In this document: positions 1 through 6,592 of the stretch, one piece after another | Layout: the number at the start of each line of letters is the position of its first letter | How positions within the stretch are numbered: position 1 is the stretch's first letter | Assembly (NCBI GenBank): GCA_017462145.1 | Contig: JAFTRT010000064.1 | Coordinates: 1 to 7,183, forward strand | DNA: 7,183 nt | Direction: 5' to 3' | Origin: Clostridia bacterium | GTDB taxonomy: Bacteria; Bacillota_A; Clostridia; Oscillospirales; CAG-272 | Translations under genes and position numbers: made by a program | Notes under the pieces: generated by a model | What the model saw: the letters and a program-made list of their open reading frames with translations, nothing else | Database searches by the model: none | What the model was told of the DNA's origin: nothing

Positions 1-835
1 CACCCCAAGTGCGGCAGAACAGATCCACCAACGCACCGGTGCGGAAGCAGTCACATTCATCGGGACCTACGTTATAATAGCCTGCATAGCGGCCGTCCTC
101 ATACTGCATCTCGGCAATCATCAGATAAGCGGTCACAGGCTCCAATACGTGCTGATAAGGTCGTGTGGAATGAGGATTTCTTACAATGATATCCCGTCCG
201 TCCAATGCGGCACGAATACAGTCAGGAATGATGCGATCGTCGGCAAAGTCACCGCCGCCGATCACGTTACCGGCACGGGCGGTGGAAATGGCCACCGTTC
301 CGTCGGCAAAAAAGGAATTTTTATAGCTGTGAGTGGCAAGCTCCGAACAGGATTTACTGTTGGAATAGGGATCAAAGCCGTCCAACGGTTCATTCTCCCG
401 ATAGCCCCACTCCCACTCGTTATTTTGATACACCTTATCGGTAGTTACGTTCAAAAACGAGCGGACGGTATCCGACAGGCGGACACACTCTAAAATATTG
501 ACGGTGCCCATGACATTGGTCTCATAGGTGTCACGGGGATTTTTATAGCTCTCCCGCACAATGGGCTGTGCCGCCAAGTGGAACACGATCTCGGGTTTGG
601 CTTTGTCAAAGCAAGCCTTGAGCGCCTCAAAGTCCCGAACGTCTCCAGTGACGGAATCCATTCCCTCCTCGATGGATGCAAGAGCAAACAAGGAAGGCTG
701 GGTAGGCGGTGTCAGAGAAAAGCCGGTCACGATGGCACCTGCATTTTTCAGCAGCTTGCACATCCAAGAGCCCTTGAAGCCCGTATGACCCGTCACCAAT
801 ACCCGTTTACCGCGGTAAAATTCCAAATTTAACAT
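1..835 (-). CDS. rfbG: CDP-glucose 4,6-dehydratase, 3' end outside window
   Basis: Reverse-strand reading from the ATG at 835-833 stays open to the window edge and gives 278 residues; the family is about 355-360 residues long, so roughly the last 80 are missing. It is a cytoplasmic short-chain dehydrogenase/reductase that turns CDP-glucose into CDP-4-keto-6-deoxyglucose using bound NAD. Visible motifs are the Rossmann glycine loop GHTGFKG (16-22), GDVRD (64-68), HLAAQP (86-91), the TTDKVY segment (131-136) with catalytic Thr/Asp/Lys, and the YxxxK pair in DPYSNSK (Y157, K161). STRPYQHVLEP (223-233) is typical of RfbG and separates it from dTDP-glucose dehydratase RfbB. The start is supported by GGGAG about 8 nt upstream, inside the end of rfbF; the stop of rfbF lies only 3 bp before this ATG, so the two are surely co-transcribed. 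This stretch has no gene on the plus strand. Confidence 0.95.
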   Translation of the reverse strand, partial: MLNLEFYRGKRVLVTGHTGFKGSWMCKLLKNAGAIVTGFSLTPPTQPSLFALASIEEGMDSVTGDVRDFEALKACFDKAKPEIVFHLAAQPIVRESYKNPRDTYETNVMGTVNILECVRLSDTVRSFLNVTTDKVYQNNEWEWGYRENEPLDGFDPYSNSKSCSELATHSYKNSFFADGTVAISTARAGNVIGGGDFADDRIIPDCIRAALDGRDIIVRNPHSTRPYQHVLEPVTAYLMIAEMQYEDGRYAGYYNVGPDECDCFRTGALVDLFCRTWG

Positions 836-838
836 GTG

Positions 839-1624
839 TTACTCCCATTTCTTCCAGGGTGCTTCTCCGCTGTACCAAATCTTTTCCAGTTCGTCCTTAT
901 CCTTCTTGGTATCCATGCACTGCCAAAAGCCGTCGTGACGGTAGCCCATCAGCTCGCCGTCCTTGGCCAAGCGCTCCAAAGGAGCTTTCTCAAACATGGT
1001 GGAGTCATCTTCAATATAATCCAGTACCTTGGGATGCAGAACCATGAAGCCGCCATTGATGGGGTTAGCATCGGTATCTCTCTTTTCACGGAACGCAGAG
1101 ATGGTTCCGCTGGTTTTTCCCATTTTTATGACACCAAACCGCTGTCCTGCATTGACCACCGTCAAGGTGGCCAACTTTCCGTGGGAACGGTGAAACTCAA
1201 CCAAATCGTTAAAATTGATATCCGACAGTCCGTCTCCGTAGGTCAGCATGAAGGGCTCGTCCTCATTGAGGTACTGCTTGATCCGCTTGATCCGTCCGCC
1301 CGTCATGGTGTTGAGCCCCGTATCGGCAACGGTGATCTTCCACTGCTCGGTAAAGGTCTTATGAACTCTCATGCGGTTGGTATTGTTGGTAAAATCAAAG
1401 GTAACATCAGAGGTGTGCAGAAAATAGTTGTTGAAAAAATCCTTGATCACGTGCTGCTTGTAGCCGCAACAAATGATAAAGTCATTAAAACCACAGGCGG
1501 AATACGACTTCATAATATGCCACAAAATGGGCTGTCCGCCGACCTCGATCATCGGCTTGGGAATCAGGTGGGATTCCTCCGAAATTCGGGTACCGAAGCC
1601 GCCCGCCAAAATTACAACCTTCAT
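839..1624 (-). CDS. rfbF: Glucose-1-phosphate cytidylyltransferase
   Basis: The product (261 residues, close to the usual ~257) transfers CMP from CTP to glucose-1-phosphate to give CDP-glucose, the substrate of the dehydratase encoded immediately downstream. It is a cytoplasmic sugar-nucleotidyltransferase. Seen in the sequence: the N-terminal nucleotide loop LAGGFGTR (6-13), K23 in IPKPM, the metal-binding GDG (130-132, D131), FREKRD (178-183), INGGFMV (189-195) and the C-terminal GFWQCMDTKKD (232-242). These are diagnostic of RfbF rather than RmlA or GalU. The start is placed at ATG 1624-1622 because the protein should begin MKVVILAGG; an in-frame TTG seven codons upstream (1645) lies on top of the likely ribosome binding site GGAAAGG (1643-1637), which sits 12 nt from the ATG. 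The gene is first in a two-gene-or-longer operon for a CDP-deoxyhexose of capsule, wall polysaccharide or another surface glycan. Confidence 0.96.
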   Translation of the reverse strand: MKVVILAGGFGTRISEESHLIPKPMIEVGGQPILWHIMKSYSACGFNDFIICCGYKQHVIKDFFNNYFLHTSDVTFDFTNNTNRMRVHKTFTEQWKITVADTGLNTMTGGRIKRIKQYLNEDEPFMLTYGDGLSDINFNDLVEFHRSHGKLATLTVVNAGQRFGVIKMGKTSGTISAFREKRDTDANPINGGFMVLHPKVLDYIEDDSTMFEKAPLERLAKDGELMGYRHDGFWQCMDTKKDKDELEKIWYSGEAPWKKWE

Positions 1625-1697
1625 AATACTGTTCTGCCTTTCCAAATATAAGCAACCTGTATTTTTTATTTGTTACGAAAAAAATCCGTACGGTTTT

Positions 1698-1726
1698 ATT
1701 ATACTACATTTTGTTTCTTATGTCAA
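1698..1726 (-). promoter_or_regulatory. Consensus sigma-A promoter of rfbFG
   Basis: On the minus strand TTGACA (1726-1721) and TATAAT (1703-1698) are both exact consensus hexamers separated by exactly 17 bp. Transcription should start near 1691, giving a leader of about 66 nt before the rfbF ATG. The palindrome CCGTACGG (1686-1693) lies at the predicted start point and is followed in the transcript by seven U residues (1684-1678). The promoter points only at rfbF, so the CDP-glucose genes are probably transcribed strongly and independently of the genes to the right. Confidence 0.88.
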
Positions 1727-1876
1727 CAGGAATTCATGACCTTGGTTGTTTTTTATTGTTTTTGTTGCATATTTTTAATTTATTTTGTGCAATTCGCCCA
1801 TTTTTTTCAAACCTTTCATGGTAGTACCGGTTCTCGATTTCCTTTTTTCTCATTTCGTTCTCTCTGCAAAACAAAA
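1727..1876. other. AT-rich divergent intergenic stretch
   Basis: The gap between the rfbF and pnuC-like start codons is 366 bp and holds both promoters. This central portion is strongly T-rich on the plus strand, especially at 1743-1812. Frames that cross it translate into low-complexity Phe/Cys/Lys-rich peptides without a ribosome binding site, so I see no gene. The tracts may act as upstream (UP-like) elements for the rfbF promoter, whose -35 begins at 1726, but this is inference. Confidence 0.5.
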
Positions 1877-1903
1877 CGGACATCCATGGTTAAAAGATGT
1901 CCG
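1877..1903. repeat. Inverted repeat upstream of the pnuC-like promoter, possible operator
   Basis: CGGACATC (1877-1884) and GATGTCCG (1896-1903) are perfect 8-bp inverted arms around an 11-nt AT-rich spacer. The second arm ends 9 bp before the -35 hexamer of the plus-strand promoter at 1913. Centre-to-centre arm spacing is 19 bp, close to two helical turns, which suits a dimeric DNA-binding protein. Read on the minus strand the arms are followed by TTTTGTTTT, so a weak terminator is an alternative, yet no minus-strand gene lies just upstream that would need one. Confidence 0.5.
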
Positions 1904-1912
1904 AAAACTGTA

Positions 1913-1941
1913 TTGAATGAAGAGAAAAAATGTGCTATGAT
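1913..1941 (+). promoter_or_regulatory. Sigma-A promoter of the pnuC-like/glycosidase operon
   Basis: TTGAAT (1913-1918) and TATGAT (1936-1941) are separated by 17 bp, and the -10 is preceded by TGC, an extended -10 element. Each hexamer differs from consensus by one base. Start of transcription is expected near 1948, leaving a leader of about 43 nt, too short to hold a known riboswitch. It is the only good plus-strand promoter I see ahead of the three-gene operon, as the later genes follow with overlap or a 10-bp gap. Confidence 0.78.
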
Positions 1942-1990
1942 GATAGCGTTCAAGATTCCCCACCAAAAACCCTTGATCGAGGTAACCTGT

Positions 1991-2695
1991 ATGAAGAAGA
2001 TTTCCCTTCGCCAATGGATTGACTGGGGATTGATGGCACTGGTAGCTGTGCTGATCATCGTGACCGCAATCCGCTATGGCCAACCCATTTATAAGACCCT
2101 TCCCACACTCATTACGCTTGTGGTTCTGCTGTTTCAGGCACGAGCCAACCGCTTTGGCTTTTTAATCGGTGGAATCAACTCTCTTTTATACTCCTTCTCC
2201 TACTACACGGACGGTCTTATGTTTTCTGCCATATCGGGGCTTGTGATCAGCTTTCCGTTGCAGATTATTACATTTGTTCAATGGAGCCGCCATCGGGCTG
2301 ACAACGGCATCACCCGCTTTCGACATCTCTCGGTTAAGCATTGGGCGGTGATCCTCCCCCTGTTTGGAGCGGCATACTGTCTCTGTTATTTCGGCTTGGC
2401 TCGTTTTTTCAACAACGCTACCTTCCCCGCTTTGGATATTTTCATCTTTGTGCTGGGAATCGTCGTCACCGTTTTGACCACCATGCGAATGGTAGATGCT
2501 CCCTATCTCAACTTGGTCTCCTGTCTGATCCAACTGGTCATGTGGATCCTGTTGACCATCCAAAACCCTGCCAGCTTTAATTATCTGATTATCACCGGCT
2601 ACAACGTCATTCGAATCACGCAAGCCGCCGTAGAATGGACACGGCAATACCGAATGCAATGCGAAAAAAACAAGAAACATGAGGGAACAAAATGA
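1991..2695 (+). CDS. pnuC: PnuC-family membrane transporter (nicotinamide riboside type)
   Basis: The 234-residue product is an integral membrane protein with about seven to eight hydrophobic helices (roughly 12-27, 36-50, 54-71, 78-97, 117-138, 147-165, 171-190, 196-215). The pattern around GGINSLLYSFSYYTDGL (60-76), the following helix ending in PLQIITFVQW (89-98), and D149 with MRMVDAPYLNLVSCLIQLVMW (166-185 and flank) resembles the PnuC family (PF04973), facilitators that take up nicotinamide riboside or related vitamins (PnuT thiamine, PnuX riboflavin). The exact substrate cannot be read from sequence. The ATG at 1991 is chosen because GAGG (1979-1982) stands 8 nt upstream and the protein begins with the first helix; the frame is open further upstream but crosses the promoter. 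The stop overlaps the next start as ATGA, so its translation is coupled to that of a sialidase-like protein, an unexpected partner for a vitamin transporter. The C-terminal tail (216-234) is highly charged. Confidence 0.78.
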   Translation: MKKISLRQWIDWGLMALVAVLIIVTAIRYGQPIYKTLPTLITLVVLLFQARANRFGFLIGGINSLLYSFSYYTDGLMFSAISGLVISFPLQIITFVQWSRHRADNGITRFRHLSVKHWAVILPLFGAAYCLCYFGLARFFNNATFPALDIFIFVLGIVVTVLTTMRMVDAPYLNLVSCLIQLVMWILLTIQNPASFNYLIITGYNVIRITQAAVEWTRQYRMQCEKNKKHEGTK

Positions 2696-3768
2696 ATTTT
2701 ACATTACTGCACCAAATTCCGCCTTCTGTGGGTCATCCCCGAAACAGTGAGGGAGCCTTTTTGAGAGGAAAAAACGGAGAAATTCTGTTTGCCTACAGTC
2801 AATATTGCGGAAACAGCGTTCATGATCATGCCACCTGTAACATTGCCATGATCGTTTCCGATGACGAAGGAAACACATGGAGCGAGCCCCGCATCATTGC
2901 ACGGGCATCGGACTTTGGCGTGCAGAATGTCATGAGCGTATCGGCCATGGAACAGAAAGACGGACGAATCGGCTTTTATTTTCTCATCAAAGAAAACGAC
3001 TTTACTACGACCTTGGGCAGAGTACTGTCTGAGGACGGTGGCAGCTTTACGACAGAGCGTTGCACCTGTGATATGCCCCCTGCCTATTATGTGATCAACA
3101 ATGATCGACTCGTTCGCCTGTCGGACGGCCGCATCGTTGCGCCTGCGGCCTATATCACGGCCGAGGATAATCAACATCATACCGCAGGCACGCTTCGTCA
3201 TACCAAATATACAACCACCCTTTTGGTCTCGGAGGATGACGGCAGACGCTTCACCAAGGTAGCTCTTGACCTAACCTCTGACGATCCCGTCAACGAACAC
3301 TACGGATTTCAAGAACCGGGACTCATCGAGTACCCCGACAGGCTTTATCTTTGGATGCGAACGGGATACGGATGCCAATACGAAAGCATTTCGATCTCCG
3401 GCCTTGAAGGATTTTCAACGCCCCGCCCCAGTATCTTTACCTCCCCCGTCTCTCCCATGCAGATCAAAACCATCGGAAATGCTCAATATGCCGTGTACAA
3501 CCCCATTCCGCTGTATAACGGAAGAACCCTCCTCAAAGGGATGGGGGGCAGAACGCCCCTCGTTATCCGAAAAAGTGAGGACAGAGGCAAGAGCTTTGGC
3601 CCGCTGACGGTATTGGAGGACGATCCCGAACGAGGCTTTTCCTATCCTGCTATTTTGGAAACAAGGGACGGAGGCCTGTTGCTGGCTTATTGCCGAGGAA
3701 GCGCAGAAGATGGGAACCATCTTTGCCGTCTCGGAATCTCCAAGCTTGATTTAACATCCATGGAATAA
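2692..3768 (+). CDS. Cytoplasmic BNR/Asp-box sialidase-like protein
   Basis: The 358-residue product belongs to the six-bladed propeller sialidase (BNR) superfamily. Asp-boxes of the SxDxGxxW/F type are at S56 (SDDEGNTW), S180 (SEDDGRRF) and S295 (SEDRGKSF), with a degenerate one at S113 (SEDGGSFT). Candidate active-site residues, by position relative to the boxes, are R17 (HPRNSEG), E208 (QEPGLIE), R223 (MRTGYG), R287 (GGRTPL) and Y318 (SYPAI); this fits an arginine cluster and Tyr/Glu nucleophile arrangement but a classical RIP motif is absent. There is no signal peptide or anchor, so the protein should stay in the cytoplasm, unlike secreted GH33 sialidases. The ATG at 2692 overlaps the transporter stop, with GAGGGA at 2681-2686 as ribosome binding site. 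It could be an exo-sialidase on an imported oligosaccharide or a BNR glycosidase with another substrate; the sequence does not settle this. Confidence 0.8.
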   Translation: MNFTLLHQIPPSVGHPRNSEGAFLRGKNGEILFAYSQYCGNSVHDHATCNIAMIVSDDEGNTWSEPRIIARASDFGVQNVMSVSAMEQKDGRIGFYFLIKENDFTTTLGRVLSEDGGSFTTERCTCDMPPAYYVINNDRLVRLSDGRIVAPAAYITAEDNQHHTAGTLRHTKYTTTLLVSEDDGRRFTKVALDLTSDDPVNEHYGFQEPGLIEYPDRLYLWMRTGYGCQYESISISGLEGFSTPRPSIFTSPVSPMQIKTIGNAQYAVYNPIPLYNGRTLLKGMGGRTPLVIRKSEDRGKSFGPLTVLEDDPERGFSYPAILETRDGGLLLAYCRGSAEDGNHLCRLGISKLDLTSME

Positions 3769-3772
3769 GGAG
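3767..3772 (+). promoter_or_regulatory. Ribosome binding site of the GH36-like gene
   Basis: AAGGAG overlaps the TAA stop of the BNR gene and ends 6 nt before the ATG at 3779. It fixes the start of the glycosidase and indicates independent but co-transcribed translation. Confidence 0.8.
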
Positions 3773-3778
3773 AACATC

Positions 3779-5551
3779 ATGAAGCAAACCTTTTTTGTCC
3801 ATCAGCTCCCCTTTCATTTTACCTATGAGGAGGAAGTCTCTATTGAGCTTTCATTGGAGAAAGCAGACGGTGGGATCTCCCTGTATCGTCTTGCCTTTAC
3901 CTGGCCCGAGGAGGTTTACCCAAAACCCATTTCTCTTTATTACCGCTTTCCCACCAAAGACGTTTACACCATGTGGGATCCCTTGGACAAGTGCCGTGAC
4001 CTGAATGTTCGATTCCACAAACGAGGGATCACTCAATCTCGTTTGGCAGCGGGAATGCCCCTGAAGGGCTTGGTCTCCAAAAGCGGTAACAATGCATACT
4101 TACTCGCATTGTCCGACGTAAAAAGTCCCATTTCCATTAAATTGGGATTATCCGGTCATGAGGAGCTTCCCACAGAGGATCTGTACTTGACCTTCTTTAC
4201 CGCTCTGACCGGCCCGTTTCGTCATTATGAAACACTGCTACGGATCGACGAGCGTACCATTCCCTTTGATCTTGCGGTACAGGAAGCAAAGGAATGGTTT
4301 TGCAAACAAGGCTATCCCCCCGCTTATGTGCCGGAGGAAGCCAAAGATCCTGTTTATTCCACTTGGTACTCATATGAAAAGACCATTTCAGCAGAAGCAG
4401 TCATCCAAGAGTGTAAAGAAGCGGCCAAATTGGGAATGAAAACCGTTATCATCGACGACGGATGGCAGACGGACGAACCCAACGGTATTCCTTATTACGC
4501 CCGTTGCGGTGATTGGGAGCCAAGTCCCTCAAAATTTCCGAATATGCGAGCCATGACCGATCAAATTCACGCTTTGGGTATGAAGGTCATGCTGTGGTTT
4601 TCCGTTCCTTTTATCGGATATCAATCTAAAATCCATAGTTGTTTTGAAGGACGCTATCTGTACCATTTGGATTCTCCCCATGAATGCTCCGTTCTGGACC
4701 CCCGTTATCCGGAAATCCGATCCTATTTGACTAATACATACGAAAAGGCCGTAACCGAATGGAATTTGGATGGCTTAAAGCTTGATTTTATCGACCGCTT
4801 CAAAGCCAACGGCGAGATTACAGACGAAATGGATACCGTATCGGTAGAAGATGCGGTAGAGTTGTTGCTAAAAGAGATCAGCACACGATTGCGCACCATT
4901 CGTCCCGATATTTTGTTGGAATTTCGTCAACCCTACTTCGGCCCCGTGATCTCCGCCTACGGAAATATGATGCGGGTATGGGATTGCCCTTTGGACGGTG
5001 TATTGAACAAAAATCAATCCATCAATTTACGACTGGCTACTTCGGGTTGTGCAGTTCATGCCGACATGATATACTGGACTCCCGACGAAACACCGGAGGG
5101 GGAAGCAGTTCAGCTGTTGAGCACACTCTTTTCGGTGCCGCAAATCTCGGTTCCTATGGCCTCACTGACCGTGCCACAACGCACTGTGCTTTCCCATTAC
5201 CTTACGTTTTGGAATGAGCACCGAAATACGCTTTGTTCTCCCAATCTCCGTGTCAAGTTGTCTGAAAACGGATACGGCTATGCGTATGCAAGGTATAACG
5301 GAGAGAAGATCGCACTGGCATCCTCCTGGAACGAGTTGACCGTGGAGTCGGAGGATCGAGAGATCTTTCTCTTCAACATCACCGACGAAGAGCGGATCAT
5401 TCTCCGAAATCCCAATCAACAAAAATTGCTCTGTCAAAGCTTTGATTGCATGGGTCGTCCTGCTTCCGATGCGGTTTCCCTCACTGATCGGCTGTCCGAA
5501 TGCCCCGTTCCCTACGGCGGAATGCTCAAGGTAACCGTAGCGTCTCGTTAA
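3779..5551 (+). CDS. GH36/melibiase-like alpha-glycosidase, cytoplasmic
   Basis: The 590-residue product has an N-terminal beta-rich region (about 1-180), a TIM-barrel (about 190-480) and a C-terminal beta-domain (about 490-590), the order seen in GH36 alpha-galactosidases and alpha-N-acetylgalactosaminidases. Barrel signatures are STWYSYEKTI (194-203), TVIIDDGWQ (222-230), LGMKVMLWF (266-274), DGLKLDFID (331-339) and HADMIYW (427-433). D336 in KLDF is the likely nucleophile, and D402 in RVWDCPLD (399-406) the likely acid/base. EFRQPYFGP (381-389) replaces the segment that differs most between GH36 subgroups. At 590 residues it is shorter than the common ~720-residue bacterial GH36 enzymes, mainly in the N-terminal domain. 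No signal peptide is present. It is the last gene of the operon, with a terminator 30 bp later. The sugar could be alpha-galactose or alpha-GalNAc; the specificity is not visible from sequence. Confidence 0.85.
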   Translation: MKQTFFVHQLPFHFTYEEEVSIELSLEKADGGISLYRLAFTWPEEVYPKPISLYYRFPTKDVYTMWDPLDKCRDLNVRFHKRGITQSRLAAGMPLKGLVSKSGNNAYLLALSDVKSPISIKLGLSGHEELPTEDLYLTFFTALTGPFRHYETLLRIDERTIPFDLAVQEAKEWFCKQGYPPAYVPEEAKDPVYSTWYSYEKTISAEAVIQECKEAAKLGMKTVIIDDGWQTDEPNGIPYYARCGDWEPSPSKFPNMRAMTDQIHALGMKVMLWFSVPFIGYQSKIHSCFEGRYLYHLDSPHECSVLDPRYPEIRSYLTNTYEKAVTEWNLDGLKLDFIDRFKANGEITDEMDTVSVEDAVELLLKEISTRLRTIRPDILLEFRQPYFGPVISAYGNMMRVWDCPLDGVLNKNQSINLRLATSGCAVHADMIYWTPDETPEGEAVQLLSTLFSVPQISVPMASLTVPQRTVLSHYLTFWNEHRNTLCSPNLRVKLSENGYGYAYARYNGEKIALASSWNELTVESEDREIFLFNITDEERIILRNPNQQKLLCQSFDCMGRPASDAVSLTDRLSECPVPYGGMLKVTVASR

Positions 5552-5581
5552 AAAGCGGTTCACGATCAATTCCTAAAACCA

Positions 5582-5621
5582 AAAGCCCATCGACATCATA
5601 AAGATGTCGATGGGCTTTCTT
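5582..5621. terminator. Bidirectional intrinsic terminator between convergent operons
   Basis: A perfect 16-bp stem (5582-5597 with 5603-5618) closes a 5-nt ATAAA loop. On the plus strand the stem ends in TTT and runs on as CTT, 30 bp after the GH36-like stop. On the minus strand it ends GGGCTTTTGGTTTT, so it can also stop transcripts arriving from the membrane-protein genes, the last of which ends at 5681. The stem itself carries A/T base pairs at its foot, as in bidirectional terminators. Confidence 0.9.
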
Positions 5622-5638
5622 GATCATGGAAAGAAGCA

Positions 5639-5658
5639 CCGACGGGGGACCCCCTCGG
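5639..5658. repeat. G/C-run hairpin after the membrane-protein genes
   Basis: CCGA (5639-5642) pairs with TCGG (5655-5658) and the inner G run (5644-5647) with the C run (5651-5654), leaving loop GAC and one bulged C. It is 22 bp beyond the stop of the minus-strand gene at 5681 and only weakly followed by T residues on that strand. It may stabilise the 3' end or assist termination, but may also be chance. Confidence 0.3.
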
Positions 5659-5680
5659 CATGAAAGATTCCCAAAAAGCG

Positions 5681-6592
5681 TTACGACTCCGATGGTGATG
5701 GGTTCTCCCCTGCCCAATCCTCAAAGAGAGAGAGGACGGCGGTTTGATTTTGCTTGAAGGCGGTTTCGGTCACGGTGATGTTACAGAAGCCGCCGTCTTC
5801 TCCGGTGATGATCGCCACCACCACAGGAAGCATTCGGACAATCCACTGAATCACCGTGATCACCTCAAAATGAAAGATCACGTCCACCGCTACCACCGCT
5901 CCGAACAGCACAAACACACCTCGGCTGACGGCATCCTGTCTTTTATCCCGTCGCTCCCGTTCCCGTCCGCTTTGACCGATGAGCTTGTGGCGATCATACT
6001 CTCCGTTCTCGTTGAGCAACATTCCCGGCAGCAGTTTCACCGATCTGGCTCGGTTACACTTGAGCAAGATCCGCTTGCTCTCCGCTGACAGGGGCTGCTT
6101 CATCAAATCCTTCTCCGACATCCGCAGATATCGGCTTTTGTATTCCTCATAATCCATGTCGATATCACACAGCAGGCTCTCTCGGTATTCCCTCAACTCT
6201 TTTTTCTTATAGTAGGTACAAAAAGCGGGAATCCGTCCTGCAAGACCTCGATCATAGATCATCTGCCGTTTGGTTCGGTAGCCCTCCAAAACCGCTTTGT
6301 ATTCCCCGTCCTTGCGGCCCCTCCGCTTTCCTCGTTCGTATCGATTGCGATAGACGAACATGGTGACCACGTAGAGAAAGACCGTCAGGGCCGTCAGATT
6401 CCGCAGACTTCCCAGGCTGAAGGTGAACTCGGTAAAGGAGATCACGGCGGCGATGAGCACCAGTGCCCCCAGCATCAGATCGTGAAAGCGGAGGCCTTCA
6501 CTCTCGCCGTTCAAAAAGCCCCGCTCCACTTGCTTGCGGGTCTCTCGTCTTTTCTCCGAGATACGCTCCCAAGATTCCCTTCCGTCATTCAC
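5681..6592 (-). CDS. Unrecognised four-helix membrane protein with large charged loop
   Basis: I do not recognise this 303-residue protein. It has a strongly charged N-terminus (1-36), two hydrophobic helices (about 37-57 and 65-82), a long polar and basic region (83-223) rich in Lys, Arg, Glu and Tyr, then two more helices (about 224-241 and 244-263) and an acidic tail ending in NPSPSES. With helices paired at either end, the 140-residue central region and both tails should lie on the same, probably cytoplasmic, side. No catalytic motif or nucleotide loop is visible. The start is GTG at 6592, with GGAGG (6606-6602) 9 nt upstream; the nearby ATG at 6588 is in another frame. It overlaps the end of the preceding gene by 8 bp, so the two are translationally coupled. 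It is last in its operon, facing the GH36-like gene. A role in secretion, cell envelope, phage or mobile-element function cannot be told apart here. Confidence 0.8.
   Translation of the reverse strand: MNDGRESWERISEKRRETRKQVERGFLNGESEGLRFHDLMLGALVLIAAVISFTEFTFSLGSLRNLTALTVFLYVVTMFVYRNRYERGKRRGRKDGEYKAVLEGYRTKRQMIYDRGLAGRIPAFCTYYKKKELREYRESLLCDIDMDYEEYKSRYLRMSEKDLMKQPLSAESKRILLKCNRARSVKLLPGMLLNENGEYDRHKLIGQSGRERERRDKRQDAVSRGVFVLFGAVVAVDVIFHFEVITVIQWIVRMLPVVVAIITGEDGGFCNITVTETAFKQNQTAVLSLFEDWAGENPSPSES

Noticed and set aside
1625..1645. TTG start for rfbF seven codons upstream
   Set aside because: It falls on the GGAAAGG ribosome binding site, and the family begins directly with MKVVILAGG-like sequence.
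836..1651. A 271-codon open frame on the plus strand covering all of rfbF
   Set aside because: It is the exact antisense of a clearly conserved cytidylyltransferase, has no ribosome binding site and no recognisable motif; it arises from codon bias.
1670..1990. N-terminal extension of the PnuC-like frame by 107 codons
   Set aside because: It crosses the T-rich intergenic region, the inverted repeat and the promoter, gives low-complexity sequence, and the ATG at 1991 has a good ribosome binding site.
1948..1990. NAD+, TPP or FMN riboswitch ahead of the pnuC-like gene
   Set aside because: The predicted leader is only about 43 nt and shows no conserved aptamer core or terminator/anti-terminator pair.
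2186..2680. A 164-codon minus-strand frame opposite the PnuC-like gene
   Set aside because: Its polar, Asp/Gln/His-rich product is what antisense of a hydrophobic membrane protein yields; the opposite strand has family motifs.
5582..5618. Shared GACATC/GATGTC core between the terminator stem and the inverted repeat at 1877-1903
   Set aside because: Only six bases per arm are shared, spacers differ and one site is a plain terminator; chance similarity is the simpler explanation.
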